Assembly: GCF_900100795.1 (NCBI RefSeq)
Contig: NZ_FNCO01000011.1
Location: forward strand, 124,001-188,000
DNA from: Pseudomonas abietaniphila
Lineage (GTDB): Bacteria; Pseudomonadota; Gammaproteobacteria; Pseudomonadales; Pseudomonadaceae
Length of the DNA: 64,000 bases
Direction of reading: 5' to 3'
In this document: positions 26,625 to 36,116 of the stretch, piece by piece
Layout: each line of letters opens with the position of its first letter
Position numbering within the stretch: position 1 is the stretch's first letter
Notes under the pieces: model-generated
The model's input: the letters and a program-made list of their open reading frames with translations, nothing else
Databases searched by the model: none
Told to the model about the DNA's origin: nothing
Position numbers and translations under genes: made by a program

Positions 26625-27299
26625 ATGAGCAAGAACACCGGCGTCCGCGCGCAACAGGCCGACCAGACGCGCGCCCGCATCCTCCAGGCCGCCATCACGG
26701 TCTTCACCCGCGACGGGTACTCGGGCGGGCGCATCGAGAAGATTTCCGCCGAGGCCGAGTCCAACGACCGGATGATCTATTACTACTTCGGCAGTAAGGA
26801 AAAACTGTTCGTCAAAGTGCTTGAGCACACGTACGAGCGGTTCAACCAAGCCGAAAGCACGCTGAAGCTGGACCCGTCGACGCCCGTCGAGACGCTGCGT
26901 CAACTGGTGGCGTTCGTGTGGGACTACTACGTGACGCACCCGGAATTCGTGGCGATCCTCAGCATCGAAAACCTGCACAAGGGCAAGCACGCCAAACAGT
27001 CCAGCGAGCTGCGTCGCTTGTCCGGCGAGGCCGTGGGCGTGCTCAAACCGATCATCGAAGCAGGTCAGGAGCAAGGCCTGTTCCGGCGTGATGTGGACCT
27101 CAAGCACGTCTACCTGATGATCGCCTCGCTCTGCTACTTCTATAACTCCAACCTGCACACCCTGACCTCGTTCCTGGGCCAGGACATGGGCGCGCAGGGG
27201 CAGCGGCAGGACTGGCTGGCGTTCATTCAGGACCTGGTGGTGCGCGGAGTGAGGGTGTTGCCGAACGCGACGATTAACACCCACCCCGTGCAGGAATGA
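26625..27299 (+). CDS. nicS: TetR-family regulator, candidate NicS
   Basis: Protein of 224 residues. The HTH is RARILQAAITVFTRDGYSGGRIEKISAEAESNDRMIYYYFGSKEKLFVKVLE, a clear TetR signature. It sits next to nicB, which it faces convergently. In P. putida the nicAB operon is repressed by a TetR protein, NicS, encoded beside nicB, so this is the best candidate by position. The identity is inferred and not verified by comparison. It starts 5 bases after pssA and may share its transcript. Its likely site is the palindrome before nicA. Confidence 0.72.
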   Translation: MSKNTGVRAQQADQTRARILQAAITVFTRDGYSGGRIEKISAEAESNDRMIYYYFGSKEKLFVKVLEHTYERFNQAESTLKLDPSTPVETLRQLVAFVWDYYVTHPEFVAILSIENLHKGKHAKQSSELRRLSGEAVGVLKPIIEAGQEQGLFRRDVDLKHVYLMIASLCYFYNSNLHTLTSFLGQDMGAQGQRQDWLAFIQDLVVRGVRVLPNATINTHPVQE

Positions 27300-27320
27300 T
27301 CCACGAAATGCGCTGCCCCC

Positions 27321-27566
27321 TGTCCTGATGGTCCCCGCGCTCCGCGTCCATGCGGTGTGTCAGACGAATCGCTTTCGCCACCGTCGTAACCTCCGGCAGC
27401 TCCCACAGGGTCATGGGGTGTCATTCAGGGCCACGCGGATTCCTGATGGTTCCCACGCTCCGCGTGGTAACCCCGTCCCGGACGCTCCGCGTCCATGCGG
27501 TGTGTCAGGCAAGTCGCTTTCGCCACCGTGTAACCTCCGGCAGCTCCCACAGGGTGATGGGGTGTC
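27321..27566. repeat. Direct duplication of a repeat module
   Basis: A segment of about 83 bases beginning GCTCCGCGTCCATGCGGTGT occurs at 27339 and again at 27484, an offset of 145 bases, with a CCCACGCTCCGCGTGG element between. It fills the gap between the converging TetR gene and nicB. Confidence 0.8.
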
Positions 27567-27583
27567 CTTCAAGGCCGGCGATG

Positions 27584-30500
27584 TCAGTGGGTGCCGGGAT
27601 TGGCTTTCAGATGCGCCACTTTTTCCGACAACCCCGTCCACTGAGGTTCATTCGGGGCGAAGCGGCTGCGCAAGTAAGCCGCAAGATCGCTAATCTGCGT
27701 ATTCGAAAGACTGTCCTTGAACCCCGGCATGTAGCCCAGATCCGGCGTCGCTGGCTTGGAAATTCCCTGCTGAATCACCTTGATCAGGTTATCCGGCAGT
27801 GCGCTGTGAACGTTGGTATTGCTCGCCAGCGACGGACTGACCCCAAACAGCTTCGGCCCCAGCCCGTCGGCGTGACAGCCCTGGCAAGACCCTTCGAACA
27901 CCCGCTGACCATTGCTCAGCGATTGCGCTGAGACCGCCGCAGCAGATTCAGCCGCCGAGGCGACTTCGGTGACGGCCGGTGTCGCATCAGCCGAGCCATT
28001 CAACGAGGCGAGATACACCGCCATCGCCCGCACATCCGATGTCGGCAATTTCGCCAGTTCCGACACCACAGGCCCCATCGGTCCGGCCGCCACGCCATGG
28101 GCATCGGAATAGCCCGTGCTCAGGTAATTGAACAACTGGTCTTCGGTCCACGGCGTCGGTGCTTTCGACAGGCTGTTCAGTGCAGGCGCCTCCCAGCCGT
28201 CGACCATGCCGCCCGCCAGAAACGACGCACCGCCCTTCTCCGCACCCATCAGGTTGCGCGGTGAATGGCACGCGGCGCAGTGACCCAGACCATTGACCAG
28301 ATACTGTCCGCGGTTCCACTGCGCGCTTTGCTGCGGTTGCGTCTGCACCTCGCCCTTGCGCAGAAACAGCGCGTTCCAGCCCGCCATCAACGGGCGCATG
28401 TTGAACGGGAACTGCATGCTGTTGGCCGGCTGAACCTGTTTGACCGGCGCTTGCGACATCAAATAGGCGTACAACGCCTGCATGTCGGCGTCGTCGATAT
28501 TTCGGAAGGCGGTGTAGGGAAACGCCGGATATAGGTGCTTGCCGTCGCGACTGATGCCGTCACGCATCGCCCGCTCGAAAGCCGGATAGGACCAGTTGCC
28601 GATGCCGGTTTCAGGATCGGGCGTAATGTTGCTGCTGTGCAGGGTGCCGAATGGGGTTTGCATCGCCAGACCGCCCGCGTTGACGGTGCCGTCCGGTGCG
28701 GTATGACAGACCGCGCAATCCCCCGCCGAGGCCAGCAAACGCCCGCGCTCAAGCGTGGCCGCCGACCAGGTGCCCGCGTTCGGAGGTGCAATGGGGGCGA
28801 TTTCGGCGCGCCATGGCAAGGCGGTCGCGGTCATGCCCAACACCGCGCCGAACGCCGCGAACAACGACCCGAACAGCCATTTCGAACGCTTGGCCCTGGG
28901 CGATTGCGGCGGGTTGCTGTTCGCCTCATCGCCTGCATTTTTCAGCGCTGCCAGGATGCGCTCGGGGGTGATCGGCAGCTCCCGAAAGCGGATGCCGGTG
29001 GCATCGTAGACCGCATTGGCGATCGCCGCAGCGCTGGGCACCGACGCCGACTCGCCCGCCCCCATCGGCGGTTCAGCCTGACGCGGCATCATCATGACGT
29101 CGACCTTGGGCACTTCCGGGAAGGTCAGGATCGGATAACCGCCCCATTCCTTGCTTGCGACCAGCGACTCCTCGAACGTCACACGCTCTTTCAGCACGCG
29201 GCTGGTGGACTGAATGACGTTGCCATGAATCTGATGCTGCACGCCCGCCGGATTGACCATCATCCCGGCGTCGTGGCCGATCACCACCCGCGTGACCGAA
29301 ACATCGCCAGTGTGCTTGTCCACCGCAACGTCCGCGACCCACGCCGCCCACGCCGCACCGAAGCCGGGAAACTTGCTGTGGATGTAACGCGCGTAGGCAA
29401 AGCCCCGACCGCGAAGCACGCCGTCTTCTTCCGGGATTTGCATGGGCTGTGTGCGCGGCGACCAGTTCGCACGCTCGGCGGTGGCGCGCACCAGTTCCGA
29501 GGCGCGGTCGTCGTGCAGGTAGCGCAAACGGTACTCAACCGGATCCACCCCCGCCGCGAAAGCCAACTCATCAATGTAGGACTCGTGAGCGAAGGTGTTG
29601 GGAAGTGCCGATACACCGCGCATCCATGACGCGCGGACAATGGGCGCCATGTCGTTGATCGTGACCCGCATGTGCTCGATGTCGTACGGCGGAATCGAGG
29701 TGCGGTCGCCCATTTCGAACATGGCCGCGACCGGCTCGACGCGCCCGGTCAGCAGCAACGCCAGGGTCGGCGAGTTGTTGGACGGGTAACTGGTGATGAA
29801 GTCATAACCGGCAATGGTGCCTTCCGCCGTCAGGCCACCATCGACCTCCATCAATTGCGCCGTGCCCTTGGGCTCCCACGCGTGTTCCTGTTCGCGGGTC
29901 AGTTGCACCCGAACCGGAAGGCCGACGGCCCGCGACAGCAAGACAGCGTCGGCACACACGTCGTCGGCACAGTTGCGGCCATAGCAACCCGCCGCCTCCA
30001 TGCGGATGATCTCGATCTTTTCTTCGGGGTACTCCAGCAACCAAGCCAGATCGGCGCGCAGCATGTGCGGGTTCTGCGTGCCTGACCAGACCCGGATGCC
30101 ATCCTCGCGGTAATCCGCCAGCCCGCATGACGGTCCAATGGAGCCATGGATCTGGTAGGGCCAGAGATACGTGCGCTTCATCCGTTCGCTGGCGTTGGCC
30201 AGGGCTTCGTCGACATTGCCCTTGTCCAGCACCACCCGCTGAACGCTCGGGTTGTCGCGAATCGCCTGCTCAATGTCGCTCATGTCAGGCAACGGGTGCT
30301 GCCAGGGTTTCCAGGTGGCTTTCAGCTCCCGCGCGGCTTTGGCGGCCTGCTCTTCGCGCATCGCAACGACGCCGATGAAATCGCGGATCACCACAATGCG
30401 GACAATGCCGGGAATGTGCGCAATGGACGACTCATCGACCTCCAGCAGGCTGGTGCCGACAAACTCGCCCGTGTCGTAACCGGCATAGGGCGGACGAATG

Positions 30501-31186
30501 ACACGGCCGTGGAGCATGTCGGGCAAACGCATGTCGTGGACGTAGGTCAATTCGCCGGTGGCCTTGGCCGGAATGTCGACGCGCGCTGCAACCGTTCCGA
30601 CCAGGTTGTAATCTTCCAGGCGCTTGAGCGGCGCATTGCCGGAAATACGCAGCTCGACGTGCTGGTCGACCAGCAACTCGCCAAAGCGCAGGCTGCGACC
30701 ATCCTGGGCACTGATCACCCCGTGTTCGATCACCAGCGAGTCCGCACTGACTCCCCAACGTTGCGCCGCCTGTTCAAGCAGGTATCGCCGCGCTTCGGCA
30801 GCGGCATTGCGCAACGGAATCGCGGAGATCTGCAACGTTGCACTGGCAATGGTCGCGCCCTGATTCGGCGCGCGCTCGGTGTCGCCCAGTATCATCGTGA
30901 CCTGGTCCATGCGCAGGTCGAGCTCTTCGGCGACGATCTGCGCCAGGGAGGTGCGAATACCGGTGCCGAGGTCCACATGGCCGTTGAAGGCGTAGACCGT
31001 GTTGTCCTGGTCGATGGCGATGAACAGCCCCAGTTCCTTGGGCTTGACCGTGGGCGTGCCGCCTTTGGCGACCGGCCCTGAAGGCGGCAGGATGTCATCG
31101 ACGATCAGCAGGACCCCGTTCTTGGCCAACAGGTGGTCGCGGGTCGGCGTGGGCAATGTCGTGGGAGGCGTGATGGGCTGGTTCAA
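27584..31186 (-). CDS. nicB: Nicotinate dehydrogenase subunit B (molybdopterin + tri-haem)
   Basis: Large subunit of the enzyme that hydroxylates nicotinate to 6-hydroxynicotinate. The 1200-residue product has a molybdopterin-binding xanthine-dehydrogenase-type region (about 1-770) with GHVDLGTGIRTSLAQIVAEEL, IHGSIGPSCG and PPMGAGESASVP, then one membrane helix (about 785-805), then three CxxCH haem sites (CAVCH, CAACH, CQGCH). Electrons thus pass to the respiratory chain through cytochrome c. Start is the TTG at 31186 with CGGAG upstream, 14 bases after the nicA stop. The upstream ATG at 31261 overlaps nicA and was rejected. Length is close to the P. putida protein. Confidence 0.95.
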   Translation of the reverse strand: MNQPITPPTTLPTPTRDHLLAKNGVLLIVDDILPPSGPVAKGGTPTVKPKELGLFIAIDQDNTVYAFNGHVDLGTGIRTSLAQIVAEELDLRMDQVTMILGDTERAPNQGATIASATLQISAIPLRNAAAEARRYLLEQAAQRWGVSADSLVIEHGVISAQDGRSLRFGELLVDQHVELRISGNAPLKRLEDYNLVGTVAARVDIPAKATGELTYVHDMRLPDMLHGRVIRPPYAGYDTGEFVGTSLLEVDESSIAHIPGIVRIVVIRDFIGVVAMREEQAAKAARELKATWKPWQHPLPDMSDIEQAIRDNPSVQRVVLDKGNVDEALANASERMKRTYLWPYQIHGSIGPSCGLADYREDGIRVWSGTQNPHMLRADLAWLLEYPEEKIEIIRMEAAGCYGRNCADDVCADAVLLSRAVGLPVRVQLTREQEHAWEPKGTAQLMEVDGGLTAEGTIAGYDFITSYPSNNSPTLALLLTGRVEPVAAMFEMGDRTSIPPYDIEHMRVTINDMAPIVRASWMRGVSALPNTFAHESYIDELAFAAGVDPVEYRLRYLHDDRASELVRATAERANWSPRTQPMQIPEEDGVLRGRGFAYARYIHSKFPGFGAAWAAWVADVAVDKHTGDVSVTRVVIGHDAGMMVNPAGVQHQIHGNVIQSTSRVLKERVTFEESLVASKEWGGYPILTFPEVPKVDVMMMPRQAEPPMGAGESASVPSAAAIANAVYDATGIRFRELPITPERILAALKNAGDEANSNPPQSPRAKRSKWLFGSLFAAFGAVLGMTATALPWRAEIAPIAPPNAGTWSAATLERGRLLASAGDCAVCHTAPDGTVNAGGLAMQTPFGTLHSSNITPDPETGIGNWSYPAFERAMRDGISRDGKHLYPAFPYTAFRNIDDADMQALYAYLMSQAPVKQVQPANSMQFPFNMRPLMAGWNALFLRKGEVQTQPQQSAQWNRGQYLVNGLGHCAACHSPRNLMGAEKGGASFLAGGMVDGWEAPALNSLSKAPTPWTEDQLFNYLSTGYSDAHGVAAGPMGPVVSELAKLPTSDVRAMAVYLASLNGSADATPAVTEVASAAESAAAVSAQSLSNGQRVFEGSCQGCHADGLGPKLFGVSPSLASNTNVHSALPDNLIKVIQQGISKPATPDLGYMPGFKDSLSNTQISDLAAYLRSRFAPNEPQWTGLSEKVAHLKANPGTH

Positions 31187-31200
31187 GGGATTCGCTCCGT

Positions 31201-31689
31201 TCAAAGCGGGTGGCGAGCGGCACGCATGACCGCACGGAGGATTTCGATATGGGTGCCGCAACGGCAGAGGTTGGCCGAGAGTTCGTTGCGGATTTCCGAT
31301 TCGCTGGGGTGCGGGTTACGGTCGAGCAAAGCTTTGGCCGTCATGATCATGCCGTTCATGCAGTAGCCGCATTGCGCGGCTTGCTCGTCGATGAAGGCCT
31401 GCTGCACCGGGTGCGGGCACGCCCGCGAACCGATGCCTTCCAGCGTGGTGATTTCGCGCCCTTCGGCACCGGCCAGAGGAAACACGCAGGCGCGTGCCGC
31501 CACCCCGTCAATGATCACCGTGCACGCGCCGCACTCCCCCAACCCGCAACCGTACTTCGGGCCGTTGAGGGCCAGGTCGTTGCGGAAGATCAGCAGCAGC
31601 GGCGTGTCTGGCATGGCTGTGACGGACGCGGCCTGACCGTTGACGTTAAGCGTCACGGTCTTTTGCGCCATCACCGGCTGCTCGCTCAT
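31201..31689 (-). CDS. nicA: Nicotinate dehydrogenase subunit A (2Fe-2S)
   Basis: Small iron-sulfur subunit, 162 residues, partner of NicB. It has the plant-ferredoxin cluster CGLGECGAC with a distant C, and the second [2Fe-2S] motif CGYC (CGYCMNGMIM) with CRCGTH. The sequence closely resembles P. putida NicA as I recall it. The ATG at 31689 has a strong GGGGGAG upstream. It is co-transcribed with nicB, and a 16-bp palindrome lies 42 bases before its start. Confidence 0.96.
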   Translation of the reverse strand: MSEQPVMAQKTVTLNVNGQAASVTAMPDTPLLLIFRNDLALNGPKYGCGLGECGACTVIIDGVAARACVFPLAGAEGREITTLEGIGSRACPHPVQQAFIDEQAAQCGYCMNGMIMTAKALLDRNPHPSESEIRNELSANLCRCGTHIEILRAVMRAARHPL

Positions 31690-31730
31690 ATCGCACTCCC
31701 CCTGTGTTACTCAGCGCCTCGCGCTTTTGA

Positions 31731-31746
31731 TGAAGTATTCACTTCA
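31731..31746. promoter_or_regulatory. Candidate operator before nicA
   Basis: TGAAGTATTCACTTCA has inverted arms TGAAGT and ACTTCA around four bases. It lies 42 bases before the nicA start, a position fit for repression of nicAB by NicS or NicR. Binding is inferred. Confidence 0.6.
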
Positions 31747-31845
31747 CAAAAGGAGAGCAGGAAGCGTGCCACTGGAGAAAAGGCTGTAGGACGGAGGGAT
31801 CTGGCTGTATGGAAATGGAGGTTTTTAATGGAAGAGTTTGAAGGA

Positions 31846-31941
31846 TCCCACGCTCCGTGTGGTCACTCAACTCTGGACGTTTCGCGTCCTCAAACAATGA
31901 CGCGGAGCGTCAGCACAGGCATGCCCACGCGGAGCGTGGGT
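31846..31941. repeat. Inverted repeat, CCCACGCTCCGCGT type
   Basis: TCCCACGCTCCGTGTGG and CCCACGCGGAGCGTGGG form inverted arms, with further GACGCGGAGCGTC-like halves inside. It lies between nicR and nicA. Confidence 0.8.
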
Positions 31942-31976
31942 ACGATCATATCGTGGCGAAAAGGAGACGAACCGGC

Positions 31977-32435
31977 TTACTCCTCAGGCTCGTCGATCAA
32001 TTTGCGCAGCAGAAACAGCACCGCCACACGTTCAGCCGGGTTGAGCCTGGCCAGTGTGAGTTCGGATATCTGCGCCGCCCGTGGCACCGTATCCTGCACC
32101 AACTGAAGGCCGCTGTCGGTCAGGCTGCAGATGACCTTGCGGCGATCCTCGGGGTCTGGATCGAGGCTGATCAGGTCACGCGCTTTGAGCCGGTCGACGA
32201 TGCCCCGAATCGTCGCCTGATCCACTGCCGTGGCCTTGACCAGCTCGGTCTGCGAGCTGGGCCCGTGATCGCGCAGCGCACACAACGTCACGAACTGCAC
32301 CGCCGTGAGCTGCGAATCACCCACGTTCTGCTGAAAGATCGCCAGATGGCGTTGATACGCCTTGCGCAGCAAGTGGCCGACCTGCTCGGAGAAGGTATAG
32401 GGCTGATGGTTGTTGGATGAATGATCAGTGGACAC
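31977..32435 (-). CDS. nicR: MarR-family repressor of nicotinate genes
   Basis: Protein of 152 residues with a MarR winged helix (SQTELVKATAVDQATIRGIVDRLKARDLISLDPDPEDRRKVICSLTDSG). It sits between nicX and nicA, where P. putida encodes NicR, a MarR repressor of the nicC/nicX operons released by 6-hydroxynicotinate. The GTG start at 32435 gives the N-terminus STDHSSNNHQPYTF. A longer ORF extends upstream through a repeat and was rejected. The likely sites are the two matched palindromes at 33793 and 33968. Confidence 0.88.
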   Translation of the reverse strand: MSTDHSSNNHQPYTFSEQVGHLLRKAYQRHLAIFQQNVGDSQLTAVQFVTLCALRDHGPSSQTELVKATAVDQATIRGIVDRLKARDLISLDPDPEDRRKVICSLTDSGLQLVQDTVPRAAQISELTLARLNPAERVAVLFLLRKLIDEPEE

Positions 32436-32526
32436 GGAGCGCTCGTTCGACAAGGGACGTAAAAGTGGTGGGTACATTAACGGTTGCAAGCTGACAGGGG
32501 AATCGTCAGCCCACCGCAGTCCGAAC

Positions 32527-32616
32527 TGTGGGAGCGAATTCATTCGCGAGACGGTGGTACAGCCAACACATCTCCGGCGGCCGTACGGGTGCATCGCGAA
32601 TGAATTCGTTCCCACA
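32527..32616. repeat. REP-like inverted repeat, GAATTCATTCGCGA type
   Basis: TGTGGGAGCGAATTCATTCG and its complement (ending GTTCCCACA) flank a 50-base loop. It separates nicX from nicR, which suggests that these genes may be punctuated or separate transcripts. Confidence 0.85.
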
Positions 32617-32650
32617 GGTTTGAAACCTGCATTGTCATGGACGGCCCGCT

Positions 32651-33700
32651 TCAGGCCTTCGACGCCTCGGGCGCAACCACATCGCCGCCCAACACCACGG
32701 CCTGATCGTCCAGATAGATGTCGCAATGCCTCAGCGGAATGTCCAGATGGCACGGCGTCTTGCGCGTCCCGCCCACCTCTGTGTTCGGGCCGGTGGAGAA
32801 CAGGAAGTTGCCATAGAACGCCCGGGCGTCCATGCACATGCCGTCGTTCTTGTCGTGCAGGCCCATGGCGGTCCATTGCGCGCGCGGCTGCAAGCCCCAG
32901 CCAATGTGGGAAATGCCGTACACCTCGGGATCATTGAAATACTTCATGTAATCGCGCAGGTACTCAGCCTCGAAGCCGCCCTTGATCCCGGTGATAAAGC
33001 CCTTTTCGATCTCCAGAACGATCTGCTCGCGGGAATAGTTCTTGAACGGCAGCACGATGTCGCCGATGTCGATCACCAGCGTGCCTTCTGCCGTTTCTTC
33101 GTTTGGCCAGGAGAACAGAAACCCGCTGGGCCAGTGGTCCCAACGGCCCGGTTCGTCGGCGAAACCGTACTCCGTCACCGAAGGGTATTGACCCAGCTGG
33201 GCGCGAAAATCACTGCCGGCGCGGGACTTCACATGAATCGAGCGCGCCGATTTCAGCACCTTTTCAGCCGCCAGCACCCGCTCCTTGTCGGCCAGGGTAG
33301 GCAGCATGCGCGCCAGCACTTCCGGCGGCTCGACCGCAAGCAGGATGCGCGTACCGGTCTTGAGGATCTGCTCCTGTTCCGGGGAGTGCAGCAGCATCAT
33401 GGTGTCGACGACCAGGTCCGCCGCCTCCAGCGCGCGCTGGGCCGCGAGGTTGCCGGTCAGCGCGGTGTCGCCGCAGTACGCGGTCATGTCATTGCCCATG
33501 GCCTTGGGATGATTGAACGACGGCAATTCCACCGCATAGACCTTGGCGCCCAGACGCTGGGCGGCGTCCATGGCCGCGCGCACGGTGCGCGCATCGGAAT
33601 AGTGGCTCTTGAGCACTGCAACGCTCTGGGTCGTGTCCACCTTCGACAGTTTCAAGACGTGTTCGAACATCTGGGTCAATTCGCAATCGCTAACGGGCAT
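32651..33700 (-). CDS. nicX: 2,5-Dihydroxypyridine 5,6-dioxygenase
   Basis: Ring-opening step: 2,5-dihydroxypyridine plus O2 to N-formylmaleamate, with a non-haem Fe(II). The 349-residue protein matches the P. putida enzyme closely. The iron ligands align at the same numbers: His265 in GISHIGWGLQP, and His318 with Asp320 in PCHLDIP. The start at 33700 gives MPVSDCELTQMFEHVLKL as in the family. A longer in-frame extension to 33772 was rejected. It is divergent from nicC across a 355-base control region. Confidence 0.97.
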   Translation of the reverse strand: MPVSDCELTQMFEHVLKLSKVDTTQSVAVLKSHYSDARTVRAAMDAAQRLGAKVYAVELPSFNHPKAMGNDMTAYCGDTALTGNLAAQRALEAADLVVDTMMLLHSPEQEQILKTGTRILLAVEPPEVLARMLPTLADKERVLAAEKVLKSARSIHVKSRAGSDFRAQLGQYPSVTEYGFADEPGRWDHWPSGFLFSWPNEETAEGTLVIDIGDIVLPFKNYSREQIVLEIEKGFITGIKGGFEAEYLRDYMKYFNDPEVYGISHIGWGLQPRAQWTAMGLHDKNDGMCMDARAFYGNFLFSTGPNTEVGGTRKTPCHLDIPLRHCDIYLDDQAVVLGGDVVAPEASKA

Positions 33701-34055
33701 CTCTTGTCTCCTCGTCACTCGGCTCAGATCAATCACATGGCGCCGAATGCACCATTGAAAGGCATCCCGCATCAGACTAGTGCATTTTTTGAAGCGTACA
33801 CACTAATTAAACGCGATAAGACATCAATTGAACGCGGTCTGCAATAGACGCGCCACTTCGTTACTTACGCACACACATGGCGTATTTGCTGGGTTACCAA
33901 GGGTGACATGCCTGTTTGCGACGTCGCAGGGTATTTTTTGAAATACCAGTTCACATTTCAAAATTTCAGCGTATACACTTTAAAAACGTAATGCGGCGGC
34001 CACGATGTTCGCCCCACCACTCATCGAGATTCACGAAACACGAAGGAAGCGCGCC
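33701..34055. promoter_or_regulatory. nicX-nicC divergent control region
   Basis: 355 bases without a gene. Two matched elements are present, AGCGTACACACT at 33793-33804 and AGCGTATACACT at 33968-33979, differing by one base. The second is nearly palindromic, and both are followed by an A-rich stretch and ACG. They stand 93 bases upstream of nicX and 77 bases upstream of nicC respectively, as expected for two sites of one repressor (probably NicR). A third inverted repeat, GGTATTT with AAATACC, is at 33930-33947. Confidence 0.65.
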
Positions 34056-35222
34056 ATGCCAACTCATCCCGCTACGCCCAGTTCGCAAACAATCGCCATC
34101 GTCGGAGCCGGTCTGGGTGGTGCAGCCGCTGCCACGCTGTTGCAGCAGGCCGGTTTCAAGGTCGATGTCTATGAGCAGGCGCCTGAGTTCTCGCGCATCG
34201 GTGCAGGGATCCACATGGGTCCGAACATCATGAAAATCTTTCGGCGCATGGGCATCGAGCAGCAGCTCAGTGACATGGGTTCCCATCCGGATTTCTGGTT
34301 CAGCCGTGACGGTGCGACCGGGGACTACATGTCCCGCATCGCACTCGGCGAGTTCTCACGCAAGGAATATGGCGCGGCCTACATCACCGTCCACCGCGGC
34401 GACCTGCACGCCTTGCAAATGTCCACCCTCGCGCCGGGCAGCGTGCACTTCAGCAAATGCCTGACCACCCTTGAAGAACGCGACAATGGCGTGCGCCTGA
34501 ACTTTGCCGACGGCACCCATGCCGACGCGGACATTGTGATCGGCGCCGACGGCATCAACTCGAAGATCCGCGAAGAGCTGCTCGGTCATGAAAAACCGCT
34601 GTACAGCGGCTGGGTCGCACACCGCGCGCTGATTCGCAGCGACGTGCTGACCAAATACAACCTGAATTTCGAGAACTGCGTGAAGTGGTGGAGCGAGGAC
34701 CGTCACATGATGGTCTATCACACCACCGGCAAGCGCGATGAGTACTACTACGTCACCGGCGTTCCGCACCCGGCATGGGATTTCGACGGCAACTTCGTCG
34801 ACAGCAGTCAGGCGGAAATGTATGAAGCCTTCGCCGACTATCACCCGACCGTGCAGGCGCTGATCGAATCGACCGAGAGCGTGACCAAGTGGCCGCTGCT
34901 CAACCGCAACCCGCTGCCGCTGTGGAGCCGTGGCCGTCTGGTACTGCTGGGCGATGCCTGCCACCCGATGAAACCCCACATGGCGCAAGGCGCCGGCATG
35001 GCCATCGAAGACGCCGCGATGCTGACACGCTGCCTGCAGGAAACCGGGCTCACCGATTACCGCACCGCCTTCGAGCTGTATGAAGCCAACCGCAAGGAGC
35101 GCGCCTCCCGGGTTCAGGCGGTTTCTAATGCCAACACCTGGCTTCGCACCCAGGAAGACCCCGCGTGGGTCTATGGGTACGACCTGTATGGCCAGGAACT
35201 GAAATCGGGGGCCATCGCATGA
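34056..35222 (+). CDS. nicC: 6-Hydroxynicotinate 3-monooxygenase
   Basis: FAD-dependent aromatic hydroxylase that decarboxylatively hydroxylates 6-hydroxynicotinate to 2,5-dihydroxypyridine using NADH. The 388-residue protein has the FAD motif IAIVGAGLGGAAAATLLQQ, a DG-type motif (ADIVIGADGINSKIRE), and GDACHPMKPHMAQGAGMAIEDA near the C-terminus. The ATG at 34056 follows CGAAGGAAG. It overlaps nicD by four bases (ATGA at 35219). Confidence 0.96.
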   Translation: MPTHPATPSSQTIAIVGAGLGGAAAATLLQQAGFKVDVYEQAPEFSRIGAGIHMGPNIMKIFRRMGIEQQLSDMGSHPDFWFSRDGATGDYMSRIALGEFSRKEYGAAYITVHRGDLHALQMSTLAPGSVHFSKCLTTLEERDNGVRLNFADGTHADADIVIGADGINSKIREELLGHEKPLYSGWVAHRALIRSDVLTKYNLNFENCVKWWSEDRHMMVYHTTGKRDEYYYVTGVPHPAWDFDGNFVDSSQAEMYEAFADYHPTVQALIESTESVTKWPLLNRNPLPLWSRGRLVLLGDACHPMKPHMAQGAGMAIEDAAMLTRCLQETGLTDYRTAFELYEANRKERASRVQAVSNANTWLRTQEDPAWVYGYDLYGQELKSGAIA

Positions 35223-36037
35223 GCACATTCATTCAGGGCGGTAACGTTCAAGCCAACGGTATCCGGCAGCACTATCTGCGCTACGGCGGTACACGGCACG
35301 CCGACAAGCCGGCACTGATCCTGATCCCTGGCATCACCAGCCCGGCGATCACCTGGGGTTTCGTGGCCGAGCGACTGGGTCAGTACTTTGATACGTATGT
35401 GATCGATGCCCGAGGTCGTGGTCTGTCTTCCAGCGGCCCGGAGCTGAATTACAGCGTCGACACCTGCGCCGATGACATCAGCGCGTTTGCCGACGCCATG
35501 GGGCTCGACAGTTATCACTTGGTCGGCCACTCCATGGGCGCACGATTCGCGGCGCGGACCTCCGTGCGCAATCCCCGTGGCCTGAAGAGCCTGGTGCTGA
35601 TCGATCCGCCCGTCTCAGGGCCAGGTCGTCGTGAATACCCCTCGAAACTGCCGTGGTACGTGGATTCCATTCGTCAGTCTCAAACCGGCATGAGCGCCGA
35701 AGACATGCGTGTCTTCTGCCCGACCTGGACCGACGAACAATTGCAATTGCGCGCCGAATGGCTGCACACCTGCTACGAGCCGGCCATCGTGCGTGCCTTC
35801 AACGACTTCCACGAGGTGGATTTCCATCAGGACCTGCCGAACCTGCCCGTCCCTGCCCTGCTCATCGTGGCCGGCCGTGGCGGCGTGATTCAGGCCGAGG
35901 ACGAAGCGGAAATCCGCCAATTGCAACCCGCGATCCTGATCGCCCGCGTGGAAAACGCCGGGCACATGATCCCGTGGGACAACCTGCCGGGGTTCTTTGC
36001 GGCGTTTGGTGATTTTTTGGGCACGACATTGCGCTAG
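35219..36037 (+). CDS. nicD: N-formylmaleamate deformylase
   Basis: Hydrolyses N-formylmaleamate to maleamate and formate. The 272-residue protein is an alpha/beta hydrolase with the nucleophile Ser105 in LVGHSMGARF, VIDARGRGLS in the loop before it, and a late histidine in VENAGHMIPW. Its start overlaps the nicC stop (ATGA), so the two are translationally coupled. The next gene is nicF after 79 bases. Confidence 0.95.
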   Translation: MSTFIQGGNVQANGIRQHYLRYGGTRHADKPALILIPGITSPAITWGFVAERLGQYFDTYVIDARGRGLSSSGPELNYSVDTCADDISAFADAMGLDSYHLVGHSMGARFAARTSVRNPRGLKSLVLIDPPVSGPGRREYPSKLPWYVDSIRQSQTGMSAEDMRVFCPTWTDEQLQLRAEWLHTCYEPAIVRAFNDFHEVDFHQDLPNLPVPALLIVAGRGGVIQAEDEAEIRQLQPAILIARVENAGHMIPWDNLPGFFAAFGDFLGTTLR

Positions 36038-36116
36038 CGACGTCGCTCATCTGGCGCTGAACGTTATGTAGGAGCGTGTTTGCCGCCAACCACTCAAGTT
36101 GCAAAAGGAGAACGGA

